From NCBI GenBank assembly GCA_023213315.1, contig JAKCPI010001928.1:1-64000 (forward strand): a DNA stretch of 64,000 nt, read 5' to 3'. The DNA is from Euborellia annulipes. Its lineage: Eukaryota > Arthropoda > Insecta > Dermaptera > Anisolabididae. Below, in pieces: positions 46,205-58,499 of this stretch (positions are counted from its first letter, which is position 1; each line of letters starts with the position of its first letter). The position numbers were made by a program, and so were the translations under genes. The notes beneath the pieces were generated by a model, which saw only the letters and a list, made by a program, of their open reading frames with translations, had not been told where the DNA came from and did no database searches.

Positions 46205-47251
46205 AAGCAGACAGAATTAATCCAAATAAATTGCCTGATCATCAGCTCCGGAGCTCCTTCTCAATAATATCCATCAGGGTGCCTCTATCTTCATCACTAT
46301 TTATATTTTGTTCCGATGGCAACAATTTCTCCTATCCTTCCTCTGAAGTACAAGAGTAAAGTGGTCTTCAGAATATTTGAATGGCAAAATGAGAATATAC
46401 ATTTTAAAGAGCATCTATAAAATAATTGATTTTTAATCAAAATTGTTGGAGCGAATTTTGAGAAAATTGAAAAAAACTGAAAAACTACATCAGTAAAGTA
46501 CTAGTACTTTTAGGTCGATTTTGATTAAAAGCTTATTTCCACGCCTTAGGGGGATGCCTAGCTTAAATATAAAATTTCAACCTCCTAGTTGAATTCCTTC
46601 ATGCTTTAAATTGAACCCAGACATCCCGACACATAGATAGACAGACAGACCATGTCGCGAAAACCACTTTTTTGGATTCAGGGGACCTCAAAACGTGAAA
46701 ATCCATCAAAATCTCGACAGCGAATTTTTGACATGAATCCAATACTTTTCTCTATAGTATATATTAACATATATAGAGGTAAGAGAAAGTAAAAAGATGA
46801 ATTTGTAACTTTCACATTTACAATGTTTATGTAGAGTGTTTATCGGGACGCTCTATAAAATATTATTTAAAGGGAGACTGATGATAAATTTTTTCTGAAA
46901 CGTCTCGCTGGATTGTAAATAATTGAAGGCTTTTTAATAAATACTAAGAAAGTCAAAAGATACAAGCTAACTACTAATCAGAAGACATTTATCCAAGTTC
47001 TTGTTTTTTTTTTTTTGTTTATAAGAGAGAGGGAAGGCCCCGCCCATGAGTCTTTCTCTAACCGTATAGGCCTACTTGTAGAGGTCTCAGGAATTCCAAT
47101 AAAAAGGTTCCTAATGAATGTCTTGTTTTTTTTTTGTTTTTTTTTTTAATTTTTGAGTTAAATTCAGGGTGCTCATTTTTTCAAAAACATAATTAAATTG
47201 AATTATATTTTTTTAAATCAATGAAGTTAGTGGCTGTTGGTTTATGTAAAG

Positions 47252-47516
47252 CAGTGGTTTCCAAACTTTATGTTACCACGCCTCCCTTAAAAATAATTAA
47301 TCTTATGACGACCTCCCCCCCCCCCCCATTTTATAAAATAATACAGAAACAAACATTTTTAATGCTCTAAAATATAAATTTATATAAAAATATTTTCTTT
47401 TATTTATTCTTATTTATATTAAAACTAGCAATCATTTAGAAAATTGGTCCTGGAGGCCAATATTCGCGCCTCCCCTTAGACTAGTCCGCGCCTCCCACCC
47501 AGTTTGGAAAAAACTG
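47252..47516. mobile_element. hAT-like MITE (CAGTGGTTTCCAAACT)
   Basis: Inverted ends CAGTGGTTTCCAAACTTTA and CCAGTTTGGAAAAAACTG. Inside: CGCCTCCCTTAAAAATAATT, poly-C, and CGCGCCTCCCCTTAGACTAG. Same family as 48509-48846. No transposase; the 8-bp target repeat is not clear. Confidence 0.8.
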
Positions 47517-47700
47517 GTATAAGGGTATTTTATGACTGGTGGAATTTGTATCAGGAATGAAAGTTGGAAGAAAAAGCAACCAGAATTTTTTCCATTAAAA
47601 ATATATTTTAACAGCTGACGTTTCGGCCTTGGTCAGAGCCATCCTCGGATAACCACTAACAGCTCCGAGGATGGCTTTGACCAAAGCCAAAACTTTGATT
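47517..47700. mobile_element. Foldback element, partial copy of the 24360 family
   Basis: Starts ATAAGGGTATTTTATGACTG, then TATCAGGAATGAAAGTTGGA as in the 24360 element. Two inverted motif copies lie at 47612-47650 (minus) and 47661-47699 (plus); both are degenerate. It abuts the hAT-like MITE. Confidence 0.7.
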
Positions 47701-47929
47701 CCTGAAGAAAAATATTTTTCTCAAATCTTATTTTCACCTACACTCCCCCTCCCCCTTTCAACAGCTTATATTCTCCTTCTACCCTTAGTGAAATACAAAA
47801 TATTTAATTTCATATTCAAAAGAATCGTTTTTCGCAGTCAAATTATTAGTTTCAATCATTATTATTATTTTTTTTTTTTTTCAACGATAAAATGCATAAT
47901 AATTACCTTTAATAAGACACTCAAGAGGG

Positions 47930-48100
47930 TGTGTTGGCTGACGGAGTGGTCAGGGTGGGTTACACTATATAAATTATTCACTTTGATTCACTTTAAACAC
48001 AAAAACTAATAAAAAAGCGAGCTAGCAGGCCGGCGCCTGTCGCCAGGCCACACACTCGACTGAACGAGAACTCGACTATCTCTCTTTATAAGAATAAATA
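47930..48100. repeat. SINE-like or LTR-like fragment
   Basis: GGCTGACGGAGTGGTCAGGG resembles a tRNA-Ser/Leu A box and is followed by a C/G-richer stretch (GCAGGCCGGCGCCTGTCGCC). No B box seen. Weak. Confidence 0.25.
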
Positions 48101-48508
48101 GATGGACATAGCAATTCCCTTTTTATTAAAAGTAAAAAAATACCTTTTGCTCTAATCTAACTATATTTAGAGATGGAAAATAATGTCAACAAGTGATTTG
48201 GAATATTCCAAGGCCTTTCTTGAATAATCAACCCTACATCAACCCTAATCAAAATAATATTCAACGCTATTTTTTGAATGTTTTCTATTTATTTGGCTTC
48301 GATTTAGCTAAAATAAATATAAAAAACAATTTTTTTCAATTTTTCAACCCCTAATCCAATCTTAATAAATAAAATAATTAATAATGCTATCGCCTTCGGT
48401 GAGCTTCGCGTCTAGTCAGAAAAAAATTAAAACCCTGAAAAACTTCTCTGGATCCGCCTTTGGGTTTTACACATAGTATAATTTTCTAGAATGAGTCTTA
48501 CTTTAGGC

Positions 48509-48846
48509 CAGTGGTTTCCAAACTTTATGTTACAACGCCTCCCTTAAAAATATTTAATCGTATGACGCTCCCCCCCCCCACCCCATACATTAAATAAAAT
48601 AATACAAAAACAAATATTTTTAATAGTAAAAAATATAAATTTATATAAAAATATTTTTTTTATTTATTCATATTTATTATTTTAATTAAGGAAAACCTCC
48701 GTCCCAGAATCTTCTAAATTTTTTTATTTTATTTATAAAACTAGCAATCATTTGGAAAATTGATCTTGGTGGCCAATATTCGCGCCTCCCCTTAGACTAG
48801 TCCGCGCCTCCCTAGGGAGGCGGGGCTCACAGTTTGGAAACCGCTG
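48509..48846. mobile_element. hAT-like MITE, second copy
   Basis: CAGTGGTTTCCAAACTTTA at the left, CAGTTTGGAAACCGCTG at the right (inverted). Longer than the first copy by an internal AT-rich piece. Confidence 0.82.
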
Positions 48847-49319
48847 ATGTAAAGGAAGAAGAGCCGGAGTAGGTAAAATTAAAAAGCCTCTGGTTATTCA
48901 GAGAGACCTTTCGGAAAAACTTTATCATCTCTCTATTAAATTGTGTATGTCACGGAATTTTAAAATGATCACAATACATTATTATGTATATTTATGGGCG
49001 AGTTATCCAAATAGCTTATTCAGTTCTTCGTTCTAGGTGCAAAATGGAGTTAATTATTTAGGTTGTCTACCTTTCAGCAGTAAAGGAATAATTTTTGTTA
49101 TTGACTTTATTTTACCCCCTCAAGGATAATTTTTTTTTTTCTTATCTATTTGTGTTTAGTAAAAGATGAAGCATGATAAGACTAATTAAAACAAATATTG
49201 TAATATGAGAGAGTGTATTAGTTTGTGGTATTTAGAACTTGGATCAAATAAAAGAAAGTGTGCTGATTAATTAAATTAATAATAGTATAATCGACTTGTT
49301 AATCAAAAGTCATGTCAAA

Positions 49320-49570
49320 GCCTCTTAATTAAAGGTGAGTTGAATTCCCCCTTCGAGCGTTTATGGAAATGAGATCGCCTTCAAAGAGGGAAATAAAATG
49401 TAATAAGAGAGGGGGAGAATTAAATAAATAATGGTGCCGATTCTTAATTGTCTCATTAATTGAAATATTACAAGATAATTACGTATATTTGATGGGTTAA
49501 AAGTAACTTGGAACGGGGTACGATAATGGTTTAGCTTACAAATAAAAGAATCGGGCGTGACAAGAAGAAA
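49320..49570. promoter_or_regulatory. Non-repetitive block, possible enhancer
   Basis: Seen once; holds several homeodomain-type sites (CTCTTAATTAAAGG, GCCGATTCTTAATTGTCTC, CATTAATTGAAATATTAC, GATAATTACG). The frame 49361-49576 (minus) has no known domain. Inference only. Confidence 0.3.
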
Positions 49571-49921
49571 AAACAAAAGCCACCAAGATTAATGTTGTTA
49601 AGCAACGCCAAGTGGTGCTGAAAATCGGGATAAGTGGCCCCCGAAAAGCAAGAAATAAAATAGATCAACCTGAAATGCGACTTTACAAATCACAAATCAC
49701 ACTACATCATCCATCCAAACCCTTCCAAAATCTCAAAGGTAAACATCGGAGACATCAACCAACATCCCGACATGGGGAGGAGGCTGATTAAAGCTCCCAA
49801 GTCAACCCAAACATATTCTCCCTTCTCGGATCTCAAACGCAAACCCAAAGACATCCGATCAAATTTGGAGACGAGCGACTCAGAACCACCACCACCATCA
49901 CCATCAATTTTTAACCCACCA

Positions 49922-49962
49922 CTTTTGGAAATAGCTCCAAATGGAGAGCCGAAACGTCAAAA
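49922..49962 (+). ncRNA. Hammerhead-like motif, degenerate
   Basis: CTTTT, TTGGAAAT in place of the CUGANGA box, stem GCTC/GAGC, exact GAAACGTC, AAAAC. Stem I pairs as TTTT/AAAA. The core box is damaged. Confidence 0.3.
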
Positions 49963-50689
49963 CAAAGCAAAGTCGAAAAAAATTCACTTCACATCTAGGC
50001 TAGCAAATGCAAAATATATTTTTTAGTCTTTTTTCTGCATCTGAAGTGATTTATATCACCCATATTAATTTAGATCAATGTAATTTAAGTTAGACATGGC
50101 TAACAATATGATTAAATATAACTTGCAGCTATTGAGATCCTCTATTTAGAATTAAGACTCGAGATGACAGAAAATATTTTCAATTATAAATTGAGAGTTA
50201 TAATAAAAAAATGTATTTGATGCAATCCACTTCTATTATATTTAATAATTTAAATAAATTTGGGAAGGGAAACGAGTTCCCCTTAAAACATGAAGGGAAA
50301 CATTTAATACTTTAATGATCAAATCAAATGTATATTCTCATTTTTCTCTCAAAATTGTTTGAAGCCCTAAACAGAACTGAGCAAGCTCTCTTAATAAATA
50401 AAATGGAGTGAACAGAAACAGCGGGATGAAAAGCAACAAAGTTTTGAAAAAAAAAAAATTGAAATCAGTTTACAGAGAGGTAAGTATAGGAAGAAGGGTT
50501 GACCAACAGTATATTTTATGGGATTTGAGGCTGGTAGCATTCCAAGTTTGTTTTGTTCTGTAGAATTTTTGGTGTAATGGGTTTTACACTATACCATATT
50601 AGGCTCATTTTCGTCCCCCCCCCCCCCCTCTTCCCCTTTCCTAGTGTATTAGTAGTTGTAGAACAACTGTGAAGTGCCTCCTCCGAAAT

Positions 50690-51118
50690 ATTCACAAATT
50701 TTATATTTAAGTTAAGTACAAAATCGGCCAAAAAGTACTAGTACTTTACTGATGCACTTTTTCAGTTTTTTTTTCTTTTGATTTTCTCAAAATTCGCTTT
50801 AACAATTTTGATTAAAATTCAAAAATCAATCATTTTTTAGATGCTCTTTCAAATGTATATTCTCATTTTTCTCTCAAAATTGTTTGAAGCACACTTTACT
50901 CTTGTACTTCATAGGAAAAAGATAGGAGAAATGGTTGCCATGGTAACAAAATATAAATATTTTCCCATACTTATAAATTTTACATCTTGAATTCTAATAT
51001 ATCGGCGGAAACTAAATATATGTCGAAACGAAAAATCTGGTATGACAAGCACAGAACACAACTTTCGATTACCGAAGGTAAGAGAAAGTTGTGTGCTGTG
51101 CTTGTCACACCAGTTTTT
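50690..51118 (+). repeat. Two-hairpin element, 5'-truncated copy
   Basis: Begins in the middle (TTTTATATTTAAGTTAAG), keeps AAGTACTAGTACTTTACTG and the whole right-end hairpin (51030-51118). Confidence 0.85.
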
Positions 51119-52254
51119 TACACATTAAATCTTTTTTAAAGCCACAGCCATTTTTAAAAATAAAATCATTTAATCATATATATCTCATATTTTTTTAAAT
51201 TCATTTAATTTTTATTTAGGCCTATATATTGACTCAATGAATTAAAATTATTTTTTTTTTTTTTAATATTTTAATCTCATATATAAAATTGTTTTGTTAA
51301 ATAATACCCGATATTTAATAATAAAATCAATTACAGGGGTTAAAGATGGATTAATAATAAATTTTTTTGATTTAAATTTATAAAAATTCGATTTTTTTAC
51401 GCTTATTGGTGTTGTTATAGGGTGGCTTAAAATAGCAATCATTCTAATACGTTCCCACTCATTATTGACGATGGAATGTTCACATTAATATCGAAATCCA
51501 TTTCGGTGTTGAAGGGGGTATGGGTGGGGGGTAAGCAATCCCCCAGGGTGTGTCACTCGTTTATGACCGCATCTCTCTATATATATACATATGTACATAT
51601 TTATGGTAAATATAGTATGTTCAAAAAACTAGATTTTCAGCGTATTTTTTTTTTTATTTTATTTGTTAAATTCAAAATTAAAGAGTAAAATAAAAAGTGT
51701 TTTATGGTTTACGAAGGTGTGTGGTTGTATCTGTGTCTGTGCGTAAAACTTGAGGTGGTAATTTAACATTTTATTAGCGAGTTAAAAATAAAAAAGAAAA
51801 AGAAGAGGTAGAGCATGAGAAAGAGAGGAGAGAGAAATAAAAAAAAGGTGAGATTATTTTTACCTCATAAATGATGTCATTGGAAATTTTTATTTGAACT
51901 TTTTTTTTTACCACTGGCAGATCGTGACATTATGTCTCTAGTAGAAGAGGTAAATTCCTAGCTCATTTTCCAAGTTTCAATTCCCCTAACCCACATTTTT
52001 TGATATTTCACTTGAAATTCATTAAATTTATTGTGAAAAAATCCTAAATTCTACGAAGATCAATTCCTAGTTAAAGTCTCATATTTACCAGAATTTCTAT
52101 GAAAGAGATTTTATTGCTTTTCTCAAAATTGCCATTAAAAGAGTCTATCCCTTATTAGCTTGAATTTTATATTTTTTCTCAATAAATTTAATTAGGCCTA
52201 ATTTCAAGTGAAATATCAAAAAATATGGATTAACAAAATACACAAGAACGAAAA

Positions 52255-52610
52255 ATCTCTCGATACTCAAATGTTATACTTCAGCTAAATATTTATGTCG
52301 CAAACTTCTCGAGGAATTCCAATAAAATTGGTCAAAGACTACTAGCACTTTAATAATGTAGTTTTTCAGTTTTTTTTTTCCGATTTTCTTAAATTTTGCC
52401 CTACCGGTTTTAATTAAAATACATAAATCAATTATCTTTTAGATCGTCTTTAAAATGTATATTCATCAAAATTGGATGAAGTACACTTTGCTCTTGTACT
52501 TCATAGGTCTCTGAGGACTCGAAAATAAGCTTTTAAATAAAATCGGCCAAAGAACACTAGTACTTTACTGATTTAGTTTTTTATTTCTTTATTTTTTTTT
52601 TTTTCCCGAT
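52255..52610 (+). repeat. Two-hairpin element, old degenerate copy
   Basis: AAATTGGTCAAAGACTACTAGCACTTTAATAATG and a second ACACTAGTACTTTACTG at 52553 show two overlapping relics of the central region. Confidence 0.6.
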
Positions 52611-53554
52611 TTTCTCAATCATTACTTTAGAAGAAGTTTTTGATGGGAAAATTGATACAATAATTTGGAAAAAGAAAATTCAAATGTTATTGGACTATTA
52701 TTTGTTTGTTGAATCATTTACTTTCTAATCAGAGAACAAATTTATTTATTTGTTTTTTTTTTAAATGCTTCCTTTAATTCACATTGATTTTGGAAGCGTA
52801 TTTTTAACACAAAGGAATAAACAACCCCCTAACTCCCACGCGCCCAAAAAAGTGCAGATATCTTATTAGAGTGAAATTTTCTCCATTTTGTAGAGAAAAT
52901 ATTTTGATTAAGTCTATGTTCTTTATTATTTCAAAAAAAAATGTTTTCCCTTCACTGCGATATCCGGAATTTTGTAATAAGTTTACCTTATATTGAATTT
53001 AATGAACTTTGTCAGTAAAAAAACAATAGCTATCCTTGAAACCTTACTTTAAAAGGGAATTTGAATTAGAAAATTATATCTTAGAATTTAATATAAAAAA
53101 AAAAATTATTAAATAATCGATATTTACAGTCTAAACTCTTAACTATCAAAGAAAAAAAAAACCCCGAAATGTTAAAATGCATTACGTTGTCTAAATTAAA
53201 ATTATCTTTAGGCCTAATTTTGAAAAACGTCATAATTTTTAATAATATTGGCTTTCCAACTCTCAATTCTTATATGACAAGAAAGAAACAATTTGAAGCG
53301 CAAGATGGCTTAAATAGAAATGCCTGAACCCACAATAGATATTAACATATATAACTTTTTTAAACGAAATTTTTAGTTTAGTCCAGTAACTTAACAATTG
53401 AAATCTACTATTTTATGTGTATTTCAATTCATATATAACGGTTATCGTAAAGTCTTAAATGGCCTAAGTTGCCGAAAAGACTGTGTGAATGTGGTGTGTG
53501 TGTGAGTGTGAATGAGAAAAAAGTGTGTGTTTTTTTATAAAAAAAAAGCGCAAG

Positions 53555-53924
53555 ATGAGAATATACAGTAAAAAATAATTGATTTTTGAATTTTAATCAA
53601 AATCGTCGGAGCAAATTTTGAGGAAAAAAAACAACTGAAAAGTACATCAGTAAAGTACTAGTAGGCTTTCTCTGCCCGATTTTGTTCAATAGCTTATTTT
53701 CATGCCTCAGAGAAGTGCCTAATTTAAATATAAAATTTCAATCTCGTAGCTTGAATTGAAGACAGACACACACGCAAACAGACAGACGAGCGTAGGACCC
53801 ACTTTTTTGACTCAAGAGACTTGATTCAAAATATGTATTTCCATCAAAATCCACATCAAATTTTTGACATGAATCCAATACTTCCCTCCTCTCTCTCTCT
53901 CTCTCTCTTTATATATAGAAAGTA
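53555..53924 (-). repeat. Two-hairpin element, truncated copy
   Basis: Keeps the central AAAGTACTAGTAGGC and the left end (minus strand TACTTTC at 53924) with a CT microsatellite; the right-end hairpin is gone. Confidence 0.75.
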
Positions 53925-54313
53925 AAATATCAATGTTTTTAAATTAATTGATAACCAATATAACTTAAATAAATTTTATCACTTAGTGCGGGAAACGGAC
54001 TTGAAGTAATAGTATCAGTCATTATTTTAGTATATAAGGATTGTTGTGTGAGTTTGGGTGTGTGAGTGTTCTGAGTTCGTAGCCCGGTCGATAGACATAA
54101 ACAGAGTGCTGTTTCCTCTGGGTGATTGTGTATGCATGTATAAATGTGTGTGCCAGGGTGGGGCGGGTGGGGCTGTTGCTGCTGTATGCAGACATGTCGT
54201 CAGCAGGCAAAATGAGCAGAGAAAGAGGAGAACTAAAATAAAATAAAAAAAAGGAAAACAAAAAAAAAAAAAATAATGAAATGAGAGAGGAGAGAGAGGA
54301 GAGAGTGTCCTAC

Positions 54314-54377
54314 CTGCCAGATGTGCAACTGCAGCTGTTACTGCTTTGCAACACTGGTCAACATTATTTTGAAACTC
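54314..54377 (-). CDS. Candidate upstream exon of the NOL4-like gene
   Basis: Minus strand: acceptor TATTAGCAG (poorly pyrimidine-rich) at 54386-54378, donor GGCAG-GTAGGA at 54313. Only one frame is open: EFQNNVDQCCKAVTAAVAHL plus A, leaving one base (G), which the exon at 35078 completes with GG to give glycine. The phase match supports the join, but the intron would be about 19 kb. The peptide looks like a short amphipathic helix. I do not recognise it from vertebrate NOL4, so it may be an invertebrate-specific exon or a false hit. Confidence 0.45.
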
Positions 54378-54658
54378 CTGCTAATATTTATCCCATTTAG
54401 TAAATGAATCCGTGATACAAGATAAACACCTACCCGGCTCGTTTCGTTAATGAAATTATCAAAACAGAGAGAGAGAACGTGTACGAGAACGAGTGAGAGA
54501 CAGAGAAAGAGAGAGAAGACCTGTTTGAATGAAATTACAAATTCAAAAATCCCGTAAAACAGCAACCGAAAATACTGTTTTCATTTGCCAAAACAAACAC
54601 AAACATAATATATTAATACATGTTTCAAGGAAAATGAAATAACTAGTATAAGCAAATA

Positions 54659-54860
54659 TAAGGGCTCGTCCACATATTACGTAACGCCTTTTTTGACGAT
54701 TTTCTAACTCCATCCCCATGTCACAGATAGTCACATACAAACAAACCCCCCTACAAATATTATATCACAACATAGAACTATACCCCCCACTCCGAATAAA
54801 TATTTTTTTTCCCTCGCGACTCAAATAATCACTCCATTTCCCCTGTTGTGAAAATCATCC
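54659..54860. mobile_element. MITE end (GGCTCGTCCACATATTACGTAACGC)
   Basis: The start GGGCTCGTCCACATATTACG TAACGC is a familiar end of small DNA transposons in invertebrates. The matching inverted end was not found, so the copy is partial. Confidence 0.4.
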
Positions 54861-55028
54861 AGTTTCTTTTTTTTTTTTTTTTTTTTTTTTTTTTGAAAAA
54901 TTTTATAAATTCTATTTTGAATTGTTAAATGGGGATATAAGAAAAAAAGTTTTTTTGATCCTTGCCCCGACCCTTGGTATACAAGGCAGGCGCGCTACCA
55001 ACTACGCCAAGCCCGGGGTAGTTCTTTT

Positions 55029-55767
55029 TACTTTCTCTTACCTCTATATATGTTAATATATATAGAGAGAAAGTATTGGTTTCATGTCAAAAATTCGATG
55101 TCGAGATTTTGATGGATATACACGTTTTGAGATCCCCTGAGTCCAAAAAAGTGGTTTTCACGACATGGTCTATCTGTGGATGTGTGGGTCGGGGTGTGTT
55201 CAATTTTAAGCATGAAGGAATTGAACTAGGAGGTTGAAATTTTATATTTAAGTTTTGAAGCCCCCTGGACCGTGAAAATAAGCTTTTAAACAAAATCGGC
55301 CAAAAAGTACTAGTACTTTACTGATGTACTTTTTCAGTTTTTTCGATTTTCTCAAAATTGGCTCCAAGGATTTTTTTTAAAAATCATAAATCAACTATTT
55401 TTTTAGATGTTCTTTAAAATGTATATTCTCATTTTGCCGTTGAAATCTTCTGAAGACCACTTTACTCTTGTTCTTCATAGGAAAGATAGGAGAAATGATT
55501 GTAATGGTAATAAAATATAAATATATTTTTTTCCCATACTTATAAATTTTACATCTTGAATTCTAATATATCGGCCTAAACTAACTATTGGTTCTTTTTT
55601 CAGCCAACATCTGATTACATAAATTGAAAATTTGAAAATCTATGTAATAAGGTTTGTGGCTGTTGATGTCCGATTATTGGAGTTGTGGGGATTAGCCATG
55701 ATGACGTTGACCATTATTACAATATTTTGTATTGTGTGCTGTGCGACAGTCACACCAGATTTTTTTT
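55029..55767 (+). repeat. Two-hairpin element interrupted by a long inverted repeat
   Basis: Left end at 55029 and centre (ACTAGTACTTTACTG at 55308) normal. After TATATCGGCCTAAACT it is replaced by one arm of the inverted repeat; the last 30 bp (GTGTGCTGTGCGACAGTCAC and so on) reappear in that repeat's loop. Confidence 0.8.
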
Positions 55768-55918
55768 AAATAAATAAAAATATTGTAATAATGGTCAACG
55801 TTATCATTGCTAATCCCAACTCCAATAATCGGACATCAACAGCCACAAACCTTTTACGTAGATTTTCAAATTTTCAATTTATGCAATCAGATGTTGGCTG
55901 AAAAAAGAACCAATAGTT
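55583..55918. repeat. Inverted repeat with ~143-bp arms
   Basis: Arms 55583-55727 and 55777-55918 match almost perfectly (AACTATTGGTTCTTTTTTCA and so on to ATTACAATATTTT). The 49-bp loop is the right end of the two-hairpin element. The structure could form a long hairpin in RNA or a cruciform. Confidence 0.88.
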
Positions 55919-56224
55919 CCAATCCAATTCGAAATTTAATCACTAAATATATAAATTTTAATCGAAGAGTATAAAATTAGACTCAATTAATTACACCGTA
56001 ATTAATAATTATTTATTATTACTATGATGATATCTCGACACCCTGCAAATTTATTATTGTTTTTTTTTTTTATCTCACAAGTATTGATTAATGATGATGA
56101 TGTCGAATGTATGATTTTTTTTATTCTTAAGGGGATGAGCCTCGTTTCATTTTTTTTTTTTTTTTTTTTTGCGAAAATTCGAGACCCTCTTTTTTCCGCC
56201 TCCGCTTCGTTTCCTACCCGACTT

Positions 56225-56790
56225 TAGGAGGTGGGGGGTCCGGTGGTGAGGTACAATTATGAAACAGGGTGGTTGGGCGGTGAGAGAGTGAAAAAGAGAG
56301 GGTGCGGTTATGACAGGGACAGAGAGCGAGAGGGAACCCCAGGGGGATGAATGGAATGGGGGTCGAAAAATGGAATGGAAGCAGACTTATATATATATAT
56401 ATATATATGGGGGTGGGTTTCGCGTAGAATGATAAAGGAGGCTAAGGTAGAAAGAGAACGAAATGTTCGTTCGTTCGTTGGTTCGTTTTTGGGGGGTTCG
56501 ACCGGGTTGTGGGTGTTGGGTTTGGGGTTGGGTGGTAGTAGAGTAGTAGTAGGTACGCTGTTGCCGGGGGTTGCCATACCAACCGAACCACCCCCAAACA
56601 AAAAAGCCTGAAGGGGGATGAGAGTAAAAGAGAGAAAGAGAGAGGACTACCCTTGAAGAAGGGTTTGTAGGGTGTGGGAGTGGAGTCGAAAGAAATACGA
56701 TCACAAGTGGGGTACCCAAGGACAGACACCCTTCGGAGCTGTCCGCGCCCTTAAATCCAACCCCCATTCCTACCATCCACAACGAGGACC
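56225..56790. repeat. GA/GT-rich low-complexity island
   Basis: Purine-rich and G/T-rich with a TA tract at 56390-56408 and TTCG tetranucleotide repeats (56465-56485). Four overlapping open frames on both strands come from this composition and are not called as genes. Confidence 0.7.
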
Positions 56791-57362
56791 GATGGGTTTA
56801 ATTAATCATGGAACAGACAAATCCCAGTTTGATTCTTAAGGAATTAATTCTTTTCAGTTATTTTTTTTTTCTAATATGAAATATATATCAAAGGAGAAAA
56901 ATTTAATATACAATTTCTCTACTACAAATATTTTAAATTATATTTTAATCAATAAATAAAAAATTTTTTATGGACATTATATAACAAAAAGTCAGATTTT
57001 TAGAACCTTCTGGAGTTCTGAGTTTTTTTTTTTTTAGTTAAGTACAGAAAAGGTTAGGTTATAACCTGAATTCCATGGGGGGGGGGGGGCTGCTACTCTA
57101 AAGGCTCAACTTTTGATTGTTAATTCGTTATCATTTAAGTTACTGCAGCGAAATGCCTAATCTTATCAAAATTATTCATTTAAAATAAATAAATTGATAT
57201 ATCTAATTGTGGTATAGATTTTGATTAAAAAAAAAAAAAAAAAAATACATCTAGATATAATTTAAAAAAAAAAAGAGAAAAGTCAATTATTTTTAGTGGT
57301 GTTGGTTGCATAGCTTAAAGGCGCTTGTTCTTGGCTCTCTATCAAGGTCCGAGACTAAACTT

Positions 57363-57450
57363 TAGGGCAGTGTTTATCAAACTATATGTCGCGACACTCC
57401 AGTGTGTCATGATTAAGATTCAGGTGTGTCGTAGAAATATTCAGTAATAA
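57363..57450. mobile_element. hAT-like MITE end (CAGTGTTTATCAAACT)
   Basis: GCAGTGTTTATCAAACTATATGTCGCGACACTCCAGTGTGTC is the usual start of hAT-type MITEs containing GTGTCGCGACAC. The other end was not located. Confidence 0.5.
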
Positions 57451-57974
57451 TTTTCTTCTAATAAATCCTAATTTAGATTACAATTGGAAGACCATAAGAT
57501 CCTAATTTATTTTAAAAGAGAACGACTAAAATTAGTAGAAAAGGAAGAGGTGAGCCTGGCATCGCCAAGACACCCAATAAAAAAACTTTGTTCTCTACAT
57601 CAGTCCCACCCACCGCATTAAAAATTTATATTTTTCTTTAAAAATTATAATTTTACTAAGTATATAGAATATTAACCTTATTTAAGACAAATAAAACGTC
57701 TATAAAAGCCATTTGATTCAAAATTTCCATAGGCTCTGTGAATTTTAAATGTTGACTGTTATGTTGTTAATGTCCTATTTGAAAATTTCACACACTATAG
57801 AGAATCCTAAACAAATACAAAATTTCATAAATGGAAAAATTTTTTTTAATGTGTAAAAAGTGCTAAAGGGTACCGAAAGGGACCCCCTTTTTGAATCGAA
57901 ATTTGGATGCAAATCCCTATAGGGATTTAACATTGGATCTATGGAAGGAAGAGCCAGACAAATCTGAAATACTA

Positions 57975-58388
57975 CATCAGTAAAGTGTACTTCAAACAAT
58001 TTTTACTAAAAATTTGACTGATATTCTTTTTAAAGAGCACCTAAAAAATATTTGATATGAATTTTAATCAAAATCGTTAGATTTTGAGAAAATATATATG
58101 TATAAAAAAAAAAAAAAACTGAAAAAGTACTTCAATAAAGTTCTAGTACTTTTTGGCCGAAGTGTGTGTTTAAAAGTTTATTTAACTGCCCGAAAGGGTA
58201 TCTAATTAAATATAAAATTTCAACTTCGTAGCTCATTTCCTTCATGCTTAAAATCGTTACCGACAGACCAATTTGTGGGACCCACTTTTTTGGACTCAGG
58301 TGAACTCAAAACATGTATTTTTATCAAAATCTCGTCACCGCATTTTTGACATGATCGCAATATTTATATACATATATAAGAGAAAGTA
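57975..58388 (-). repeat. Two-hairpin element, truncated copy
   Basis: Central AAGTTCTAGTACTTTTTGG and the left end (minus strand TACTTTCTCTTAT) remain; the right-end hairpin is absent. Confidence 0.75.
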
Positions 58389-58499
58389 AAAATATAATAT
58401 TTTTTTTTGCAAAATATGTTATAAAAGATGAAGAAAGACGAGGAATTATTCAAATGTTGATTAGGTATAGGTAATAATAATAACCTCAATTGGAATTTC

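Larger units (their letters stand above)
46029..46296. mobile_element. Foldback element with two hammerhead-like motifs
   Basis: Arms 46029-46140 and 46150-46262 are inverted copies (GAGAAGGATGAATAAATAAA outer text differs slightly; CCGGAGCTGATGATCAGGCA matches well). Each arm holds the motif. A 34-bp tail (AATATCCATCAGGGTGCC..) follows. It jumped into a two-hairpin element, so it is younger than that copy. Confidence 0.85.
45857..46791 (-). repeat. Two-hairpin element with nested foldback insertion
   Basis: Right-end hairpin at 45857-45940 and left end at 46791. The sequence breaks at 46028 inside ATTTATATTTT and resumes after 46296 with TATTTATATTTTG, a likely target duplication of about 12 bp. 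Confidence 0.88.

Noticed and set aside
56308..56782. Four overlapping frames on both strands
   Set aside because: Low-complexity GA/GT sequence; no start context, domain or splice logic.
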